This document shows positions 1 through 12,900 of a stretch of 64,000 bases of DNA, piece after piece. Both the position numbers and the translations under genes were made by a program. Origin of the DNA: Tridacna crocea (Eukaryota > Mollusca > Bivalvia > Cardiida > Cardiidae); assembly GCA_943736015.1 (NCBI GenBank), contig OX031062.1, forward strand, positions 26,509,462 to 26,573,461. The letters run 5' to 3'. Every line of letters begins with the position of its first letter. Position 1 is the stretch's first letter. The notes below the pieces were generated by a model. It made no database searches. It was not told where the DNA came from and worked only from the letters and a program-made list of their open reading frames with translations.

Positions 1-169
1 TACACCTACCAGACGCAAAAAATGACAACAGAAAAGCAATTATATCACCAGACAACAGAGAATTATTGTCCCCAACATCCGCCCAGAGTGCAACAGACTT
101 GTGGACAAAGCATCAAATTGAAAAAAGAGATTTGCCATTTTCTCCTATCCATAGGTGAGACTTCTGTTC

Positions 170-401
170 TTAACTCTTTATCAAACGACAATATTTTTGA
201 CTTGTCGAAATCGAAAACAGCGGATGACAAAATACAGTAAATGTGAATCAAAAATTTGAAATTTGATTTGGAAAGGGTAGAAAACATTCTGGGAAAAGGA
301 GAAAATGCTGGTTACCAGCATTTTCTCCTTTTCGCACAATGTTTTCAAAGGCTTTCTTTCTCAGGGTCGTCAAAAGTAGGAATTGTGTTGTAATGGTTTA
401 A
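170..401 (+). mobile_element. Palindromic TTAA MITE (family definition; strand + means long arm first)
   Basis: Family description: TTAA at each end; imperfect inverted ends C(C/T)C(A/T)TTACCA; a long arm (~95 bases, with GTCCAAATTGAAAGC and GCAGACGACAAAAT); a central ~65-bp palindrome (AAAACATTGTGGGAAAAGGA, then GAAAATGCTGG, T or A, ACC and the mirror); and a short arm (~70 bases, GGCTTCTTTCTCAGGGTCGT). TTAA duplications and ends starting CCC are piggyBac traits. There is no coding capacity. This copy is subfamily A with centre GGTTACC. Confidence 0.85.
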
Positions 402-473
402 ATGGTTTTATATAACAGAGTTCTACATCCACCTCAAAAATTCTCTTCGGTTACTGTGTAATTCATACTCTTG

Positions 474-591
474 TTAACTTGTTACCAAACTCTAAAATTT
501 TAGGTTTGTCCAAATCAAAAGCAGATAAAATAAAAAGATAAAAGTGAATGAAAATTTGAAATTTGTGTTGTGAAGGGCAGAAAACATTGTG
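474..591 (+). mobile_element. TTAA MITE, half copy
   Basis: The long arm is intact from TTAACTTGTTACC, but the copy stops at GAAAACATTGTG, within the first palindrome arm. Everything beyond is missing. Confidence 0.75.
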
Positions 592-807
592 CACCCATAC
601 ATCAAAGGCAGTTAACCATCAAGGTATTTTTGACAAAGTTATTCCCCTTTTTCCAACTTGAAATTTTCATTGAAAAACAAGCAACTTCAGCAAAATGTTG
701 ATACCCAGATGCAATGCTTTTGTTTTTATGGTGGCTTGGGTATAAATTTGTAACATACTTTGTCATTTAAACTTTTTTCTGAATAATAATTATTGTCTTC
801 ATTAAAG

Positions 808-932
808 GTATGCTTCATCGGGCAACTCGGAAGCTTTACGTAAACTAATTATAGATCTCGATGCAGACGTCAATTTACCAATGAAAGATGGAACTACACC
901 CTGTCACTGTGCAGCAGAAAATGGACAAGAAG
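808..932 (+). CDS. CTTNBP2: CTTNBP2 exon: ankyrin repeat (first visible exon)
   Basis: Acceptor ATTAAAG and donor GTAGGG bracket 125 nt. The product contains DADVNLPMKDGTTPCHCAAENG, an ankyrin repeat with the DGxTPxHxAAxNG signature. It needs one base from an upstream exon and ends in phase 1, so it is internal, not a start. A MITE begins 20 bases past the donor. Confidence 0.85.
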
Positions 933-3900
933 GTAGGGATGTGTTGCTTGGTTAACCCTTTAGCACACAATGCTGACTTTTGACACTCCACATTGTGGGA
1001 AAAGAAGAAAATGCTGGTAACCAGCATTTTCTCCTTTTCCCACAATGTTTTCTACTCTATCAAAGAAAAAAAAATTACGCCATTTGAGCCACACTTAAAA
1101 TTAATTGTTGTTTGCAAATGCTTTCAATTTGGACAGAACTAAAATTTTGTTGTCTGGTAAAGGGTTAACGGTTAACCTAGAGAGTGACTAGGAAGCTAGC
1201 AAACCACACAATTTTACAACTCTTCCAACTTTAATCCTTCCCAAATGACAAATTTTAGATTCTTCCAAACTGAAAGAGTTTGCAGACAACAATTTTAAAT
1301 TTGATGAAAATGGTAGAAAGTTCTCCTAAAGGGTAGAAAACACTGTGGGAAAAGGAAAAATTGATCCTTACGAGCAATTTATCCTTTTCCCACAGTGTTT
1401 CCAAAAGACTTGTACTGCAGACTCGTAAAAACCAGGGCTTGTTTGGGAAAAGGTTAAAACAGTTGCTGACTACAAATGGATATATAAAAGAAAAGATTGT
1501 AACCAGCAGTAATGCTGTTTGTCTTCAAAAAGGAAGAAACTGTAAGGATACAGTTACTTACCAAGATTTTTTCATCATCTCAGTATTTTACAACAATATC
1601 AAGGCAATTTTGTACCATTTGAAAGTGTTGGTTGATGAAGAGTTAACTCTTTACCAAATGACAAAATTTCAGACTAGTCCAACTTGAAAGTAATTGCAGA
1701 TGACAAAATAATTTTGATTCCCAATTTAAAGATTGTTTTGGGAAGGATAATAAACATTTTGGGAAAAGGAGAAAATGCTGGTTACTAGCAATATCTCCTT
1801 TTCTCACAGTGTTTTTAAAAGAGAATGATACAGAGGAGAACCTAAGAATGCATTTGATATTTGCACAACAATCGTTTATAAATAGTATCAGTGGATTCAA
1901 AATGATGGAAAGAACAAGAAGCTCCTGATTATATAGCTGCCTTGTGCAATAACTTTTTTTACAGAATGTTTGAAGCTGCTGATAAGCAGAGGAGGCAACA
2001 TAAACTGTATAAGAGATGATCAGCTGACCCCTGTACACTGTGCTGCAGCACAAGGCCACAGTCAGTAAGTGAAACTACAGTTGACAAGTTAATTTACTTC
2101 CAATTAATCCCAACAATAAGTGTTGGTGGGGTAATACTGGAATTAGATTTTATCACACAACTCCCTTATCTCAATGAAATACAGCCATTACAAATTATCT
2201 TGTCTCACCAATGTATGAGATAAGAAAATAGTGCTTTATTGGGTCAGCAATCTGTAATTATATGCTTCATTTCTAAAGCATTGCTGACCTAGGTTCCTGA
2301 AGGAAATTGATGGTCAAAATTCTTAATCACGATGAAGTTGTTAGTCATGTTTTTTGATCAATCAATATATGCAAGATTATTTTGAATTCTAACATGACAC
2401 GCGACTTTGGCTCTATAAACACAGTGCAAGGAAAACATGGTAAAATCTGCGACAATCCATGTAGAGTGACGTCATTCAATGAGTGAGTTATTCAATGGAA
2501 CAAAATCTTCATCCGCGTTTTTACTCTTAGTTTGAACTTGTTTTCCTTTCATTAAGAATTGGCCATGTTAGAATCGAAATAATCTTCTTTCTATCGTGGT
2601 ATATCGTTCAATAAACTATGTTGTGAGTAATGAGGCGTAATGAATAACCCACTCGGGCTACCGCCCTCGTGGATTATTTATTGTGCCTCATAACTCACAA
2701 CTGTGGTTTATTGAACGATATACCACGATAGGGTATACAGTCATTTCGTACCATAACCATTTCGTACCATATATCATATTACCATTTCGTACCAAAGAAT
2801 TACCATTTCGTACCATGCATTGACCATTTCGTACCATAATATTGCAATGTCGTACCATAACTTACGAATTTGTACCAAGTTGACAGTTTATTTACCTAAT
2901 GATTATTAAAATGTATTCTTCGATGAATTTTTAAAAAAATGTTGCTTTTATAATTGCCAAAAGTTCTATAGTTGCATTTGTTACATACTTATAAACTAAA
3001 TATTCGCTAATCAATTAAAGGAAGCAATCGATGTTTGACACAGTTGATAGATATAATTACATTGTTTGGTTAATGTTTGTTACAAGATTGGTAATTACAA
3101 TTTGAAAATAATTTGTTTGGTGTTTGCCTTTAATTATATTTGTTACAAAATTGAAATAGAAATGTCGAATGCAAAAAACATCATCATTGCATTTATCATC
3201 CATACATTCATAATGTTTCGTTTACATCTATTATAATTTTATCTTATATTTCGAGGATTATTAATCAAATCAACTTTTTTTTACATCTAAATTCGACTTA
3301 ATTCCTATATTCAAATAGATTTTCTCGTGAAATCATGATAAAAAAATGACCACACATATAGTACGAAATGGTAATATCATGGTACGAAATGACCAATCCT
3401 ATGGTACGAAATGGTAATTTCATGGTACGAAATGACCAATCCTATGGTACGTAATGACTGGTACGAAATGGTTATGGTACGAAATGTCCATAATTCCCAC
3501 GATAGAAAGAAGATTATTTCTTAATTATCTCCGTTAGTAATATACCTGTCAAAGAAGCGCATAGGTTTCATGTAAATTTCACTACACCTTTTACATGTAT
3601 GCCTCTATATTAACACATTGTGGACTGTAATTTGTGTTATATTGTTACATGATAAAAAGAATCTGATATTCATGGCTTTTGATGTAAAAAATATAAAACA
3701 TGTCCACAAAAATGTTATTAAGCTGCCCAAGGGCTATATTTGTTGTAGAATTTTTTTCATAAGATTTTATCTCAAGCACCAACTCATGCCAGATCAATCT
3801 ATCAGAAGATGCAATTCTGTATCATCCTCTCTTCTCAGTTCTCAACCAACTTTGATGAAATTGTGATGGAAACCTTCATACTACGGGAAAATGTTTTCAA

Positions 3901-6900
3901 AATTTTTGGTGAAGGGTTAAGATATTGAACAAGTGATACTTAGATTTAAAGTTTTACCCTCATCCTTGGTACTAGCCCATTTCCACACAATCCCTACTTT
4001 TGATGACCTTGAGAAACAGGCCTTTAGAAAACATTGTGAAAAAAGGAGAAAATACTGGTAACCAGCATTTTCTCCTTTTCCCACAATGTTTTCTACCCTT
4101 CACAAAACAAATTTCAAATTTTTCAGTCACTTTTATTTCGTTGTCTGCAAGTGCTTTCGATTTGGAGAAGCCAGAATTTTTGTTGTTTGGTAATGAGTTA
4201 ATCAGCTTGGCTGTTTTGAAAGAAAAAGGCGAAGTATCTTCATAGACCTGTCATCATCATCTTGCAAAAACACTTAATAATAAATCAATAGCTTTACTGA
4301 CATACTTCAAGTTGGAATGGCCACTGAGGTGGCTCAGAGGTTAGCATGTTGGACTCATGACATGGTGGTTGTGGGTTCGATACCCAGTTAAGGCAAACTT
4401 TCTTTCTGATGTATTTTTGCTTCTCACCTCTGCTGAAGCATGTGAGAAAAGTAGTTGGTGGCTTTGGAAAGAAAGTTGTGTTAGTACTGCTGTGAGAAAG
4501 CCAGGAAACACATGTGCGTCACCGACCACCATGATATGACCTAAGCTGTTAAAGTGGCATTAAAACCCCAATACAACCAACCATCAACTGGGAGTAGTTA
4601 TTAACTCTTTACCAGACGAAAAAATTTTGGATGAGTCCAAATTGAAAGCATTTGCAGATGACAAAAGTACTTTAACTGGAAAATGGAAATTTGCTTTAGG
4701 AAAGATAGAAAACATTGTGGGCAAAGGAGAAAATGCAGGTCATTAGCACTTTCTCCTTTTCCCACAATGTTTTCTAAAGGCTTCTTTCTCAGGGTCTTCA
4801 AAACTAGGGATTGTGTGGTAATGGGTTAATCCTTGGTCTGCCATATAAACCTGTAAGACATTTTCATCAAAGAAATAATTGCACTATCATGGTTGCTTTT
4901 GTCTACAGTTTTTCAGCAAAATGTATAGTGTAAATCAGAGATCAGGCAGCACATTTTGTGCAGCCTGATCTTGATCTACATTTGCCACATAGGTAAGTGT
5001 ACTTGTGAAAGGCACTCTATGGGTTAAGAGACCCATAAGGCTTGTGTGTGGTATTTGAATATACTGTTAAGTAAAAGAAATGTATGTATTTTTATCTAGG
5101 TGCTTGGACCTCATTTTGACCCATGGTGGACAGTGTCACATTACTGACCAGTCCTTGTGGACACCTCTACATTGGGCAGCAGCCAACGGACATGTGGAGT
5201 GCTGTACAATCTTATTGAAGCGAGGTGCTAAAAGAACAGCTTTAACTAGTGTAAGATTGACCATTTCTAGATCCTGTTTCTTATATTATTTAATCCTTTA
5301 CCTAGCAGTTCCAAGTTTTTCGGATCCTGAGGAAGGAGGCTTTAACCCTTTCCCAAACAATCCCTGGTTTTTACGGGTCAGGAATAGAAGCCTTTTGAAA
5401 ACATTGTGGGAAAAGGAGGAAATGCTGGTTAACAGCATTTTCTCCTTTTCCCACAATGTTTTCTACCCTATCATATAGAAAAATCATCTTTTTAGCAACT
5501 GCTAATTTGTCATCTGCAAAATGCTTTCAATTTGGTCTGGTCCAGATTTTGCTGTTTGGGAAAGGGCTAAAAACTCTTGTGTAAAAGAAAAAAGTGATTG
5601 TAACCAGCATTTTGCCCATTTCCCATATGCTTTCAAAGACAAATCTCAAGATTTGAGGCACATTTAATCTGTGTTTTGCTAATGACTTTTGATCAGCCTA
5701 TATTTTTTTCGTTTGGTGAGAAGTGTACTCTTTAACTTGTCACCAGAATTTTCTACATCTTGTACAATGTTTTCGACATTCTCTACGCCAAAGCCCAAAG
5801 GGTCATATTATGTTACTGCCCTATATCTGTCTGCCTGTCCATCCATTGGCTATTTCTCGTGCGTGCAACTCCTCCTTCACCTTTCATTGGAATAGGTTCA
5901 AACTTACCGCAATGAATCTCTGTGATGTGTAGTTGTACATCTGACTTTTAGAATTTGGGTATCTGCTGGCTTTCTAGATTTTAACTCTTTACTTTAGGCT
6001 GGTCCAAATTGAAATCAATTGCAGACGACAAAAACAACATAACAATTGAAATTTGTGTTGTGAAGGGTAGAAAACATTGTGGGAAAAGGAGAAAATGCTG
6101 GTTACCAGCATTTTCTCCTTTTCTCACAATGTTTTCAAAAGGCTTCTTTCACAGAGGGGTTAAAAGTCGGGATTGTGTGGTAAAGGGTTATCCCATTTCA
6201 CTGACAAGCCCATTTGGGCGTATATGAGCAGCTTGATGAAGCTCTTTATCTTTTTCCCTGTGTTTTCTATTCTTTGACCATCATTTCAGCCACATTGAAT
6301 TTGTAAATTGCAAATATCTTCAAAATGGGCAACTTCATAGACTAGTTGATTCAGATATGATTTGTTGTCTGCAAATGCTTTTAGTTTGTGTGCATCTAAA
6401 ATTATGCAATTTCATAAAAACTTACTTTTAATTGTGTCTTTGTTTTACAGATGAACTGGACACCATGTCATATAGCTGTCCACTATGGTCATGTGGATTG
6501 CCTTGACCTTCTGCTGACCTTCGAAAGTGAAAAGTCAGACAAACTAAATGTGATAAAACCAGAGATTAGCAAAGTTGTTGACCGAGATGGTTGGACTCTT
6601 GCCCATTTAGCTGCTAGTAAAGATTCCAGTGTAGGTGTTTTTTGGTACCACCTCTACAAGGTTGATTGTGTAATGTGTAATTCCTTAACCCTTTCCCAAA
6701 CGACAAATTTTAGACTCTTCCAAACTGAAAGAGTTTGCAGACGACAATTTTAACTTCCATAGCAATGGTAGAAAATTATCCAAAGAGGCAGAAAACACTG
6801 TGGGAAAAGGAGAAATTGCTCGTAACGAGCAATTTCTCCTTTTCCCACAGTGTTTTCAAAAGACTTGTACTGCAGACACGTAAAAACAAGGGCTTGTTTG

Positions 6901-9900
6901 GCAAAGGGTTAACCCTTAGGCTACTAAGGATGACTCGCCAACTTTTTCACTTTCTCTGATCTTGGATCTTCACCAATTAATCAGGATACTTTTTTCATGT
7001 AAAACTAGGTTTGAAATAGTGTTACTTGGGTTTTTTTAACTGCTTACTCGAAATTTGCATTTAACTTTAGTAAGTAGGGTAATTGTTAATAAAATTAACT
7101 TCTGTTAGCCAACAAGGCCAGAATAAAAGACAGACTTGATATGATAGCCATAAATTTACTGTGAATCTATAGACTTTAAATGTAAACAGTTATATTTCAT
7201 AAATGTAAATAGAGTTATATTTCATTCATAAGCAGCAATGCATAGGCTGAGATTAGAATGCAAACAACATAAAGTCAATCTTGGATCTACATAGTTATGT
7301 ATTAGTTTATGTATTACTCATACTTTTGTCGTGGAATCTGATAGTTATATTATTTAGAGACAGGTGTCTGTTTTTGGTTGGGAAAAGAGCATTTTGGGTA
7401 AAAGTTTCTTTACTAATTGAAAAATTGTTCATGATAGAACTGTGCAACTGTTTTGGAAAGCATAACAATATGAATTAGCCAAGAAACTACAAAGTGTATA
7501 TAGAACTTTATTCATCCTATCATCAGATATGTGCACCATATGTATGAAGCATTTTATGTTTGAAAATGGCACAACTTTGCCATTTTGATTTATACATCAG
7601 CTTTTACCAATGTCAAGAGCCCTAGGCCCCTGATGAAAAAACCTTGAAAGCTCCAAGGATATTTTTGACTATAAAAAATAATATATTTTACATTTTTTAT
7701 GCTAGTTTGATAAGTCTGATAGTATTTTCAGACATTGCTAATTAACCCATTACCAAACAACAAAATTTTAGACTTGTCCAAATTGAAAGCATTTGCAGAT
7801 GACAAAATAAAAGTGATTGAAAATTTGAAATTTGTTTTGTGAATGGTAGAAAACATTGTGGGTAAAGGAGAAAATGCTGGTAACCAGCATTTTCTCCTTT
7901 TCCCACAATGTTTTCTAAAGACTTCTTTCTCAGGGGCGTCAAAAGTAGGGATTGTGTGGTTATGGGTTAAGATTAGACCACAGTTGTTCTGGACATCCTA
8001 TGGAACGATGGGGTTAATTATTCCTTATCATGTATGGTATGTTTGTTTCAGGACTGCTTATCTGTGATACTTGCCCACTGTGATATAGACATACTTCACC
8101 GAGACAGACTTGGACGTTCAGTCATGGATGTTTGTTCTGTTTCTGCACATCCTATACTTCTGCCATACGGTAAGTTTCATAAACTTGATGTCACTACTTA
8201 TTAGAAAGAATGTATCAAACTCAGATTAAATCATTGTATTACATGTATTACTTCTTTTTTTCACATTGAGACTTTAAACTATAGACAGCATAATTTATTA
8301 CTTTCACAATCATCACTAGACATATCCTGTCATTCTTTTTGCAAGCATTTTCTCCTATTTCAAGAAGAGTTTTCTACTGTCAGAAATTTGTTAGATTTGT
8401 TGCCTCCAAATGCATTTGATCTGAACAAGGCTTAAATTTTATTGTTTACCAGAGACTTTCATCAGACTGTTTTTATCCCTTTACCAAATTATCTCCTGCT
8501 TTACCAACCATTAGGAAAAAAGCTTTAGAAAATTCCTATAGCCAGCATTTTCTCCTGTCCAACAATATTTTCTACCCTATCGAAGTAATCCAACATCCAA
8601 TGACATTTGATCACCTGGAAATGATGTTAGTACAAAGACTGAACAAATTGTTGTTTGGTAAAGAACCTAGTTCCATTACTACTCCAGATGTTTAGAGAAT
8701 TTAAAAGATTAATTTTACAGGTAGTCTTGTAGAAGAAAGAAATAAAGTTTTTTAAAATTTCTCAACAAGAAAGCAAGAAGTATTGAATTTCATAAGCAGT
8801 GGCCTTTATTTACATGTCTTTTAACCCTTTACACATGTCTTTTAACCCTTTACTCCATAGATACTCATTTCTAGGCATTGCTTGTATGAGTCTTTGGAAA
8901 ACATTGTGACAAAAGGTGAAATTGCTCGTTACGAGCAATTTCATGTTTTTTCACAATGTTTTCTATGCTATCAGAAGGTGTCAGACACTCATAAGAAACT
9001 GTTTCATCCTTGCTGTTATTAAAGGTCAATTAGAGATACCATGGAATGCCTTATGGGGTAAAGGGTTAACTCTTTACCAAACTACAAAAATTGTAGACCA
9101 GCCCAAATTAAAAACTCTTGCAGACGGCAACCTAAGTACAGCTCAACAATTAAAATTTGGCTTGGGAAGGGTAGAAAACATTTCCTACTATGTTTTCAAA
9201 AGGCTTCTTTCTTTGAGTCGTTAAAAGTCAGGATTGTGTAGTAAAGAGTTAAAAGTAAATTAATTTTCTATTGTACAACACAAACCTTTCAGCTAGTGAA
9301 GTACAGAGTATGTGTGTACCAGTAGAGATGATATGTACAGGATCAACTTACCATCAACAACAACCTTATATAGTTGGTCAGGTGGATATTTTCTCCAGTA
9401 TGGAATGGTCGGACGTCTACAGGGTGGTCACAGATCTTTGTGAGACATACTTCAATCAGATTGACAGAGGCTTGCATAGTAAAAAAATCAGCCGGCTTGA
9501 TCCAGAGAACAGTTCAGAAGACAACCATTCTTCATTGGGGTTAACTACAGACAGTATACATAGTGTAGAGATAGGTAATGTCTCAGTGTTATAAAGAGGG
9601 AGGGTATTCTTGTGGAAAAAGAGTAAGCTTTTTAGACAAAGTTATGTGAGCCACTCCATAGAGTTGTCTATTTTGGGGTCTGTAAGAAGATTTCTTTAAC
9701 TCATTACCAAACAATAGAATTTTAGGTTCTTCCAAATAGAAAGCATTTGTAGACGACAAAATAAAAGTGACTGAAAATTTGATGTGAAGGGTAGAAAACA
9801 TTGTGGGAAAAGGAGAAAATGCTGGTTACCAGCATTTTCTCCTTTTCCCACAATGTTTTCTAAAGACTTCTTTCTCAGGGTCGTCAAAAGTAGGGATTGT

Positions 9901-12900
9901 GTGGTAATGGGTTAATTCTTCTTGCAAAACTTTCTTGTTGGTACTTATTTGATAAGCACTAACAGCATTGGTCTTAGTGAACAACTAGAGATATTACTCT
10001 TTCCTTTAAATGTTTTTGCCACAAAAGTTCTGAGTGTTTGTGGTAGGGGAGGGTCTTGGCAAGGCTTAACATTTTATGCAATAGATCTGTTTTATTCAGT
10101 GATTCTGGGTCTTGTTCTTTCCCCTGTACTTGCGTATCACAAGACTACCCGGTGGGGAAGGCATTATGGAGCCCCAACTTAATGTTGGTGAAAGCCAGTA
10201 TTTACTGATGAATAAAAAAAACTGTTCCAATGGATTTTTGATGTCATTAATAAAACAAGCTTATCATCATGCATATACCTCTGATGTTAAAGCTGACCTA
10301 CACTTAACACCTACTTCTGCCTTCTCTTTTTCTTTGTTGCTTCAAAATGTAATCAGTGTTAAAAGATTGATTTTATTGTAAGCTTGTGTTATATTCTTGT
10401 TTTATTACTATATAAACATACTGAAGTTGCCTGCTTTCTTTTTCAGGTTCACACACATTTGGTCCAAAAACAACGTATTACTCAGAGTTTACTGCATATG
10501 AGGTCTTGCTGAACAACAATATTTATAGCATAATTGTCAAATTAAAGGGTGAGACCTAGATATTTATTTGCTTCTTAACTCTTTCCCAAACAAGCCCTTG
10601 TTTTTAATTGTCTGCAGTAAAAGTCTTTAGAAAACACTGGGGGAAAAAGAGAAATTGCTTGTAACGAGCAATTTCTCCTTTTCCCACAGTGTTTTTTATG
10701 GCCTTTTTGAAAAAATTCTGCCATTCTCATCAAATTCAAAATTGTCATCTGCAAACACTGAGTTTGAGACAGCCTAGAATTTGTCACTTTGGAAAGGGTT
10801 AATAATAAAAGGATAAAGTATAAGGTTTGTTTTTACCTCTCGGGTTCAATTATTAGAATTTTTATACCCCCCAAAACTCTGTTTGGGGGGTATATAGGAG
10901 TCAGCTTGTCGGTCGGTCCGTCCGTCCGTCTGTCCGTCGGTCTGTAGCTTTTTGTCCGCTCTATTTCTCATAAACTACTGGACGAATTTTATTCAAACTT
11001 CACAGGTAAACTCAGTATCAAGCAGAGATGTGCATATAAAATTTTAGTTGTGGTTCATTTATTTTTCACTGAGTTATGGCCCTTTCATGAAATTTCTTGT
11101 CCGCTCTTTTTCTCATCAACTATTGAACAGATTTGGTTCAAACTACACAAATAGACTCAGTATAAAGCAGAGATGTGCATATGCTATTTTGGTTATGGTT
11201 TATTTAGGTTTCATGGAGTTATGGCCCTTTGATGATTCTGGACAAATTTCTTTTTCATACTTGAATTTTGTCCGGAGCATATCTCCAAAACTATACTAGC
11301 TAAGGTTATAAAATTTCATGGGTGGATAGATCTCATCGAGGGGGAGTGCAGTGCACAGGAATCATGACTCTTGCTAGCTTAATTTTTGAGTTATTGCCCT
11401 TTGTTTCTTTTGTATACTTGAATTTTGTCCAGAGCGTATCTCCAAAACTATACTAGCTAGGGTTATGAAATTTCATGGGTAGATAGATCTCACCAAGGGG
11501 GAGTGCAGTGCACAGGAATTATAACTCTTGGTTGCTTAATTTTTGAGTTATTGCCCTTTGTCATTTTTAATACTTGAATTTGGTCTGGAGCGTATCTCTA
11601 AAACTATACTAGCTAGGGTTATGAAATTTCATGGCTTAATAGATCTCACCAAGGGGGAGTGCAGTGCACAGGAATCATAACTCCTGCTTGCTTAATTTTT
11701 GAGTTATTGCCCTTTGTCGTTTTTCTTACTTTAATTTGGTCCGGTGAATATCTCCAAAACTATACTAGCTAGGGTTATGAAATTTCATGGGTGGATAGAT
11801 CTCATCAAGGCGGAGTGCAGTGCATAGGAATCATAACTCCTGCTCCCTTAATTTTTGAGTTATTGCCCTTTGTTGTTTTTCATACTTGAATTTTGTCCGG
11901 AGCGTATCTCCAAAATTATACTAGCTAGGGTTATGAAATTTCATGGATGGATAGATCTCATCAAGAGGGAGTGCAGTGCAAATGAATCATAACTCTTGCT
12001 CGCTTAATTTTTGAGTTATTGCCCTTTGTCGTTTTTCATACTTGAATTTGGTTCGGTGTATGCCCCAGCTTAACAACTTGGGGTAAGACGGGCGTATCTT
12101 GCGACAATTTGCCGCTCATGTTCAACTCTTACTTTTGTACTCAAGCATTCTGCATTCTGTGACAGAGATCTGTTTGGTGGCAAGGAGCTGGTGGAGGGTA
12201 TGATCACATTGAGTGATAGCTCTAGTTTAATTTAAACTCTCAAATTTTCTAAATTTCACTAAATGTCAGTGTTTGTGTTTGTTTATTTCATGACAGGATT
12301 CAAATGACCCTTGTATAAGATATGCAAGGAAAAGCCTCGGTCTATCAATAATTTTTTACTTGCATTATAAAGTCTGATTTTATTGCATGGCTGTTTTCAA
12401 AAACTGTCAAAGTAGTGTCTTAGCTCTGTCTTCATTTGCTTCATTGTTGGGCAAAAACTTTAAATCTTTGTCATAACTGGTAATATTTTCCTTAAATTCT
12501 GCTGCTTGCTAACTATTGAAAGTGAAAGTGAGAATAATTTATGTAACCTGCAGATACTTTTGACACAATTGTTTCCCTTTTCCAACAAGGAATTTCCACT
12601 GAAAAGCAGATGAAGTCAAGGTTGGGCTTTCATTTTTAGTACTTTTGTCTTAAAAGATATTATGAAATTTGACTAGTTAACAAATGAATGAGAAAGTTTT
12701 TAAAAACATTTAGGAAGAAAGAAAAAATGATGGACACCATTTCTCCATTTTCTCGTTTTCCAAAAATGATTTCCGACCTGTCATAGAATTATGCCTACAT
12801 TTGCATTATACTATATTTTGTTATTCGCTAGTTCTTTCACTTTGGTCTTGTGTGGAACTTTGTAGTATGGTAGAGTTTAATGATATTTCATCATCCTGTA

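Larger units (their letters stand above)
2175..3620 (+). mobile_element. Composite repeat region in CTTNBP2 intron
   Basis: 2210-2400 and 3535-3615 match, inverted, the two parts of 36350-36650. Between them lie a palindromic element (2553-2731 plus 3506-3527) and the foldback-like element 2732-3496 nested inside it. The outermost boundaries were not resolved. Confidence 0.55.

Noticed and set aside
4335..4395. A tRNA gene at the SINE head
   Set aside because: A- and B-box-like sequence is present but no cloverleaf with a paired acceptor stem; body and tail are those of a SINE with other copies in the window.
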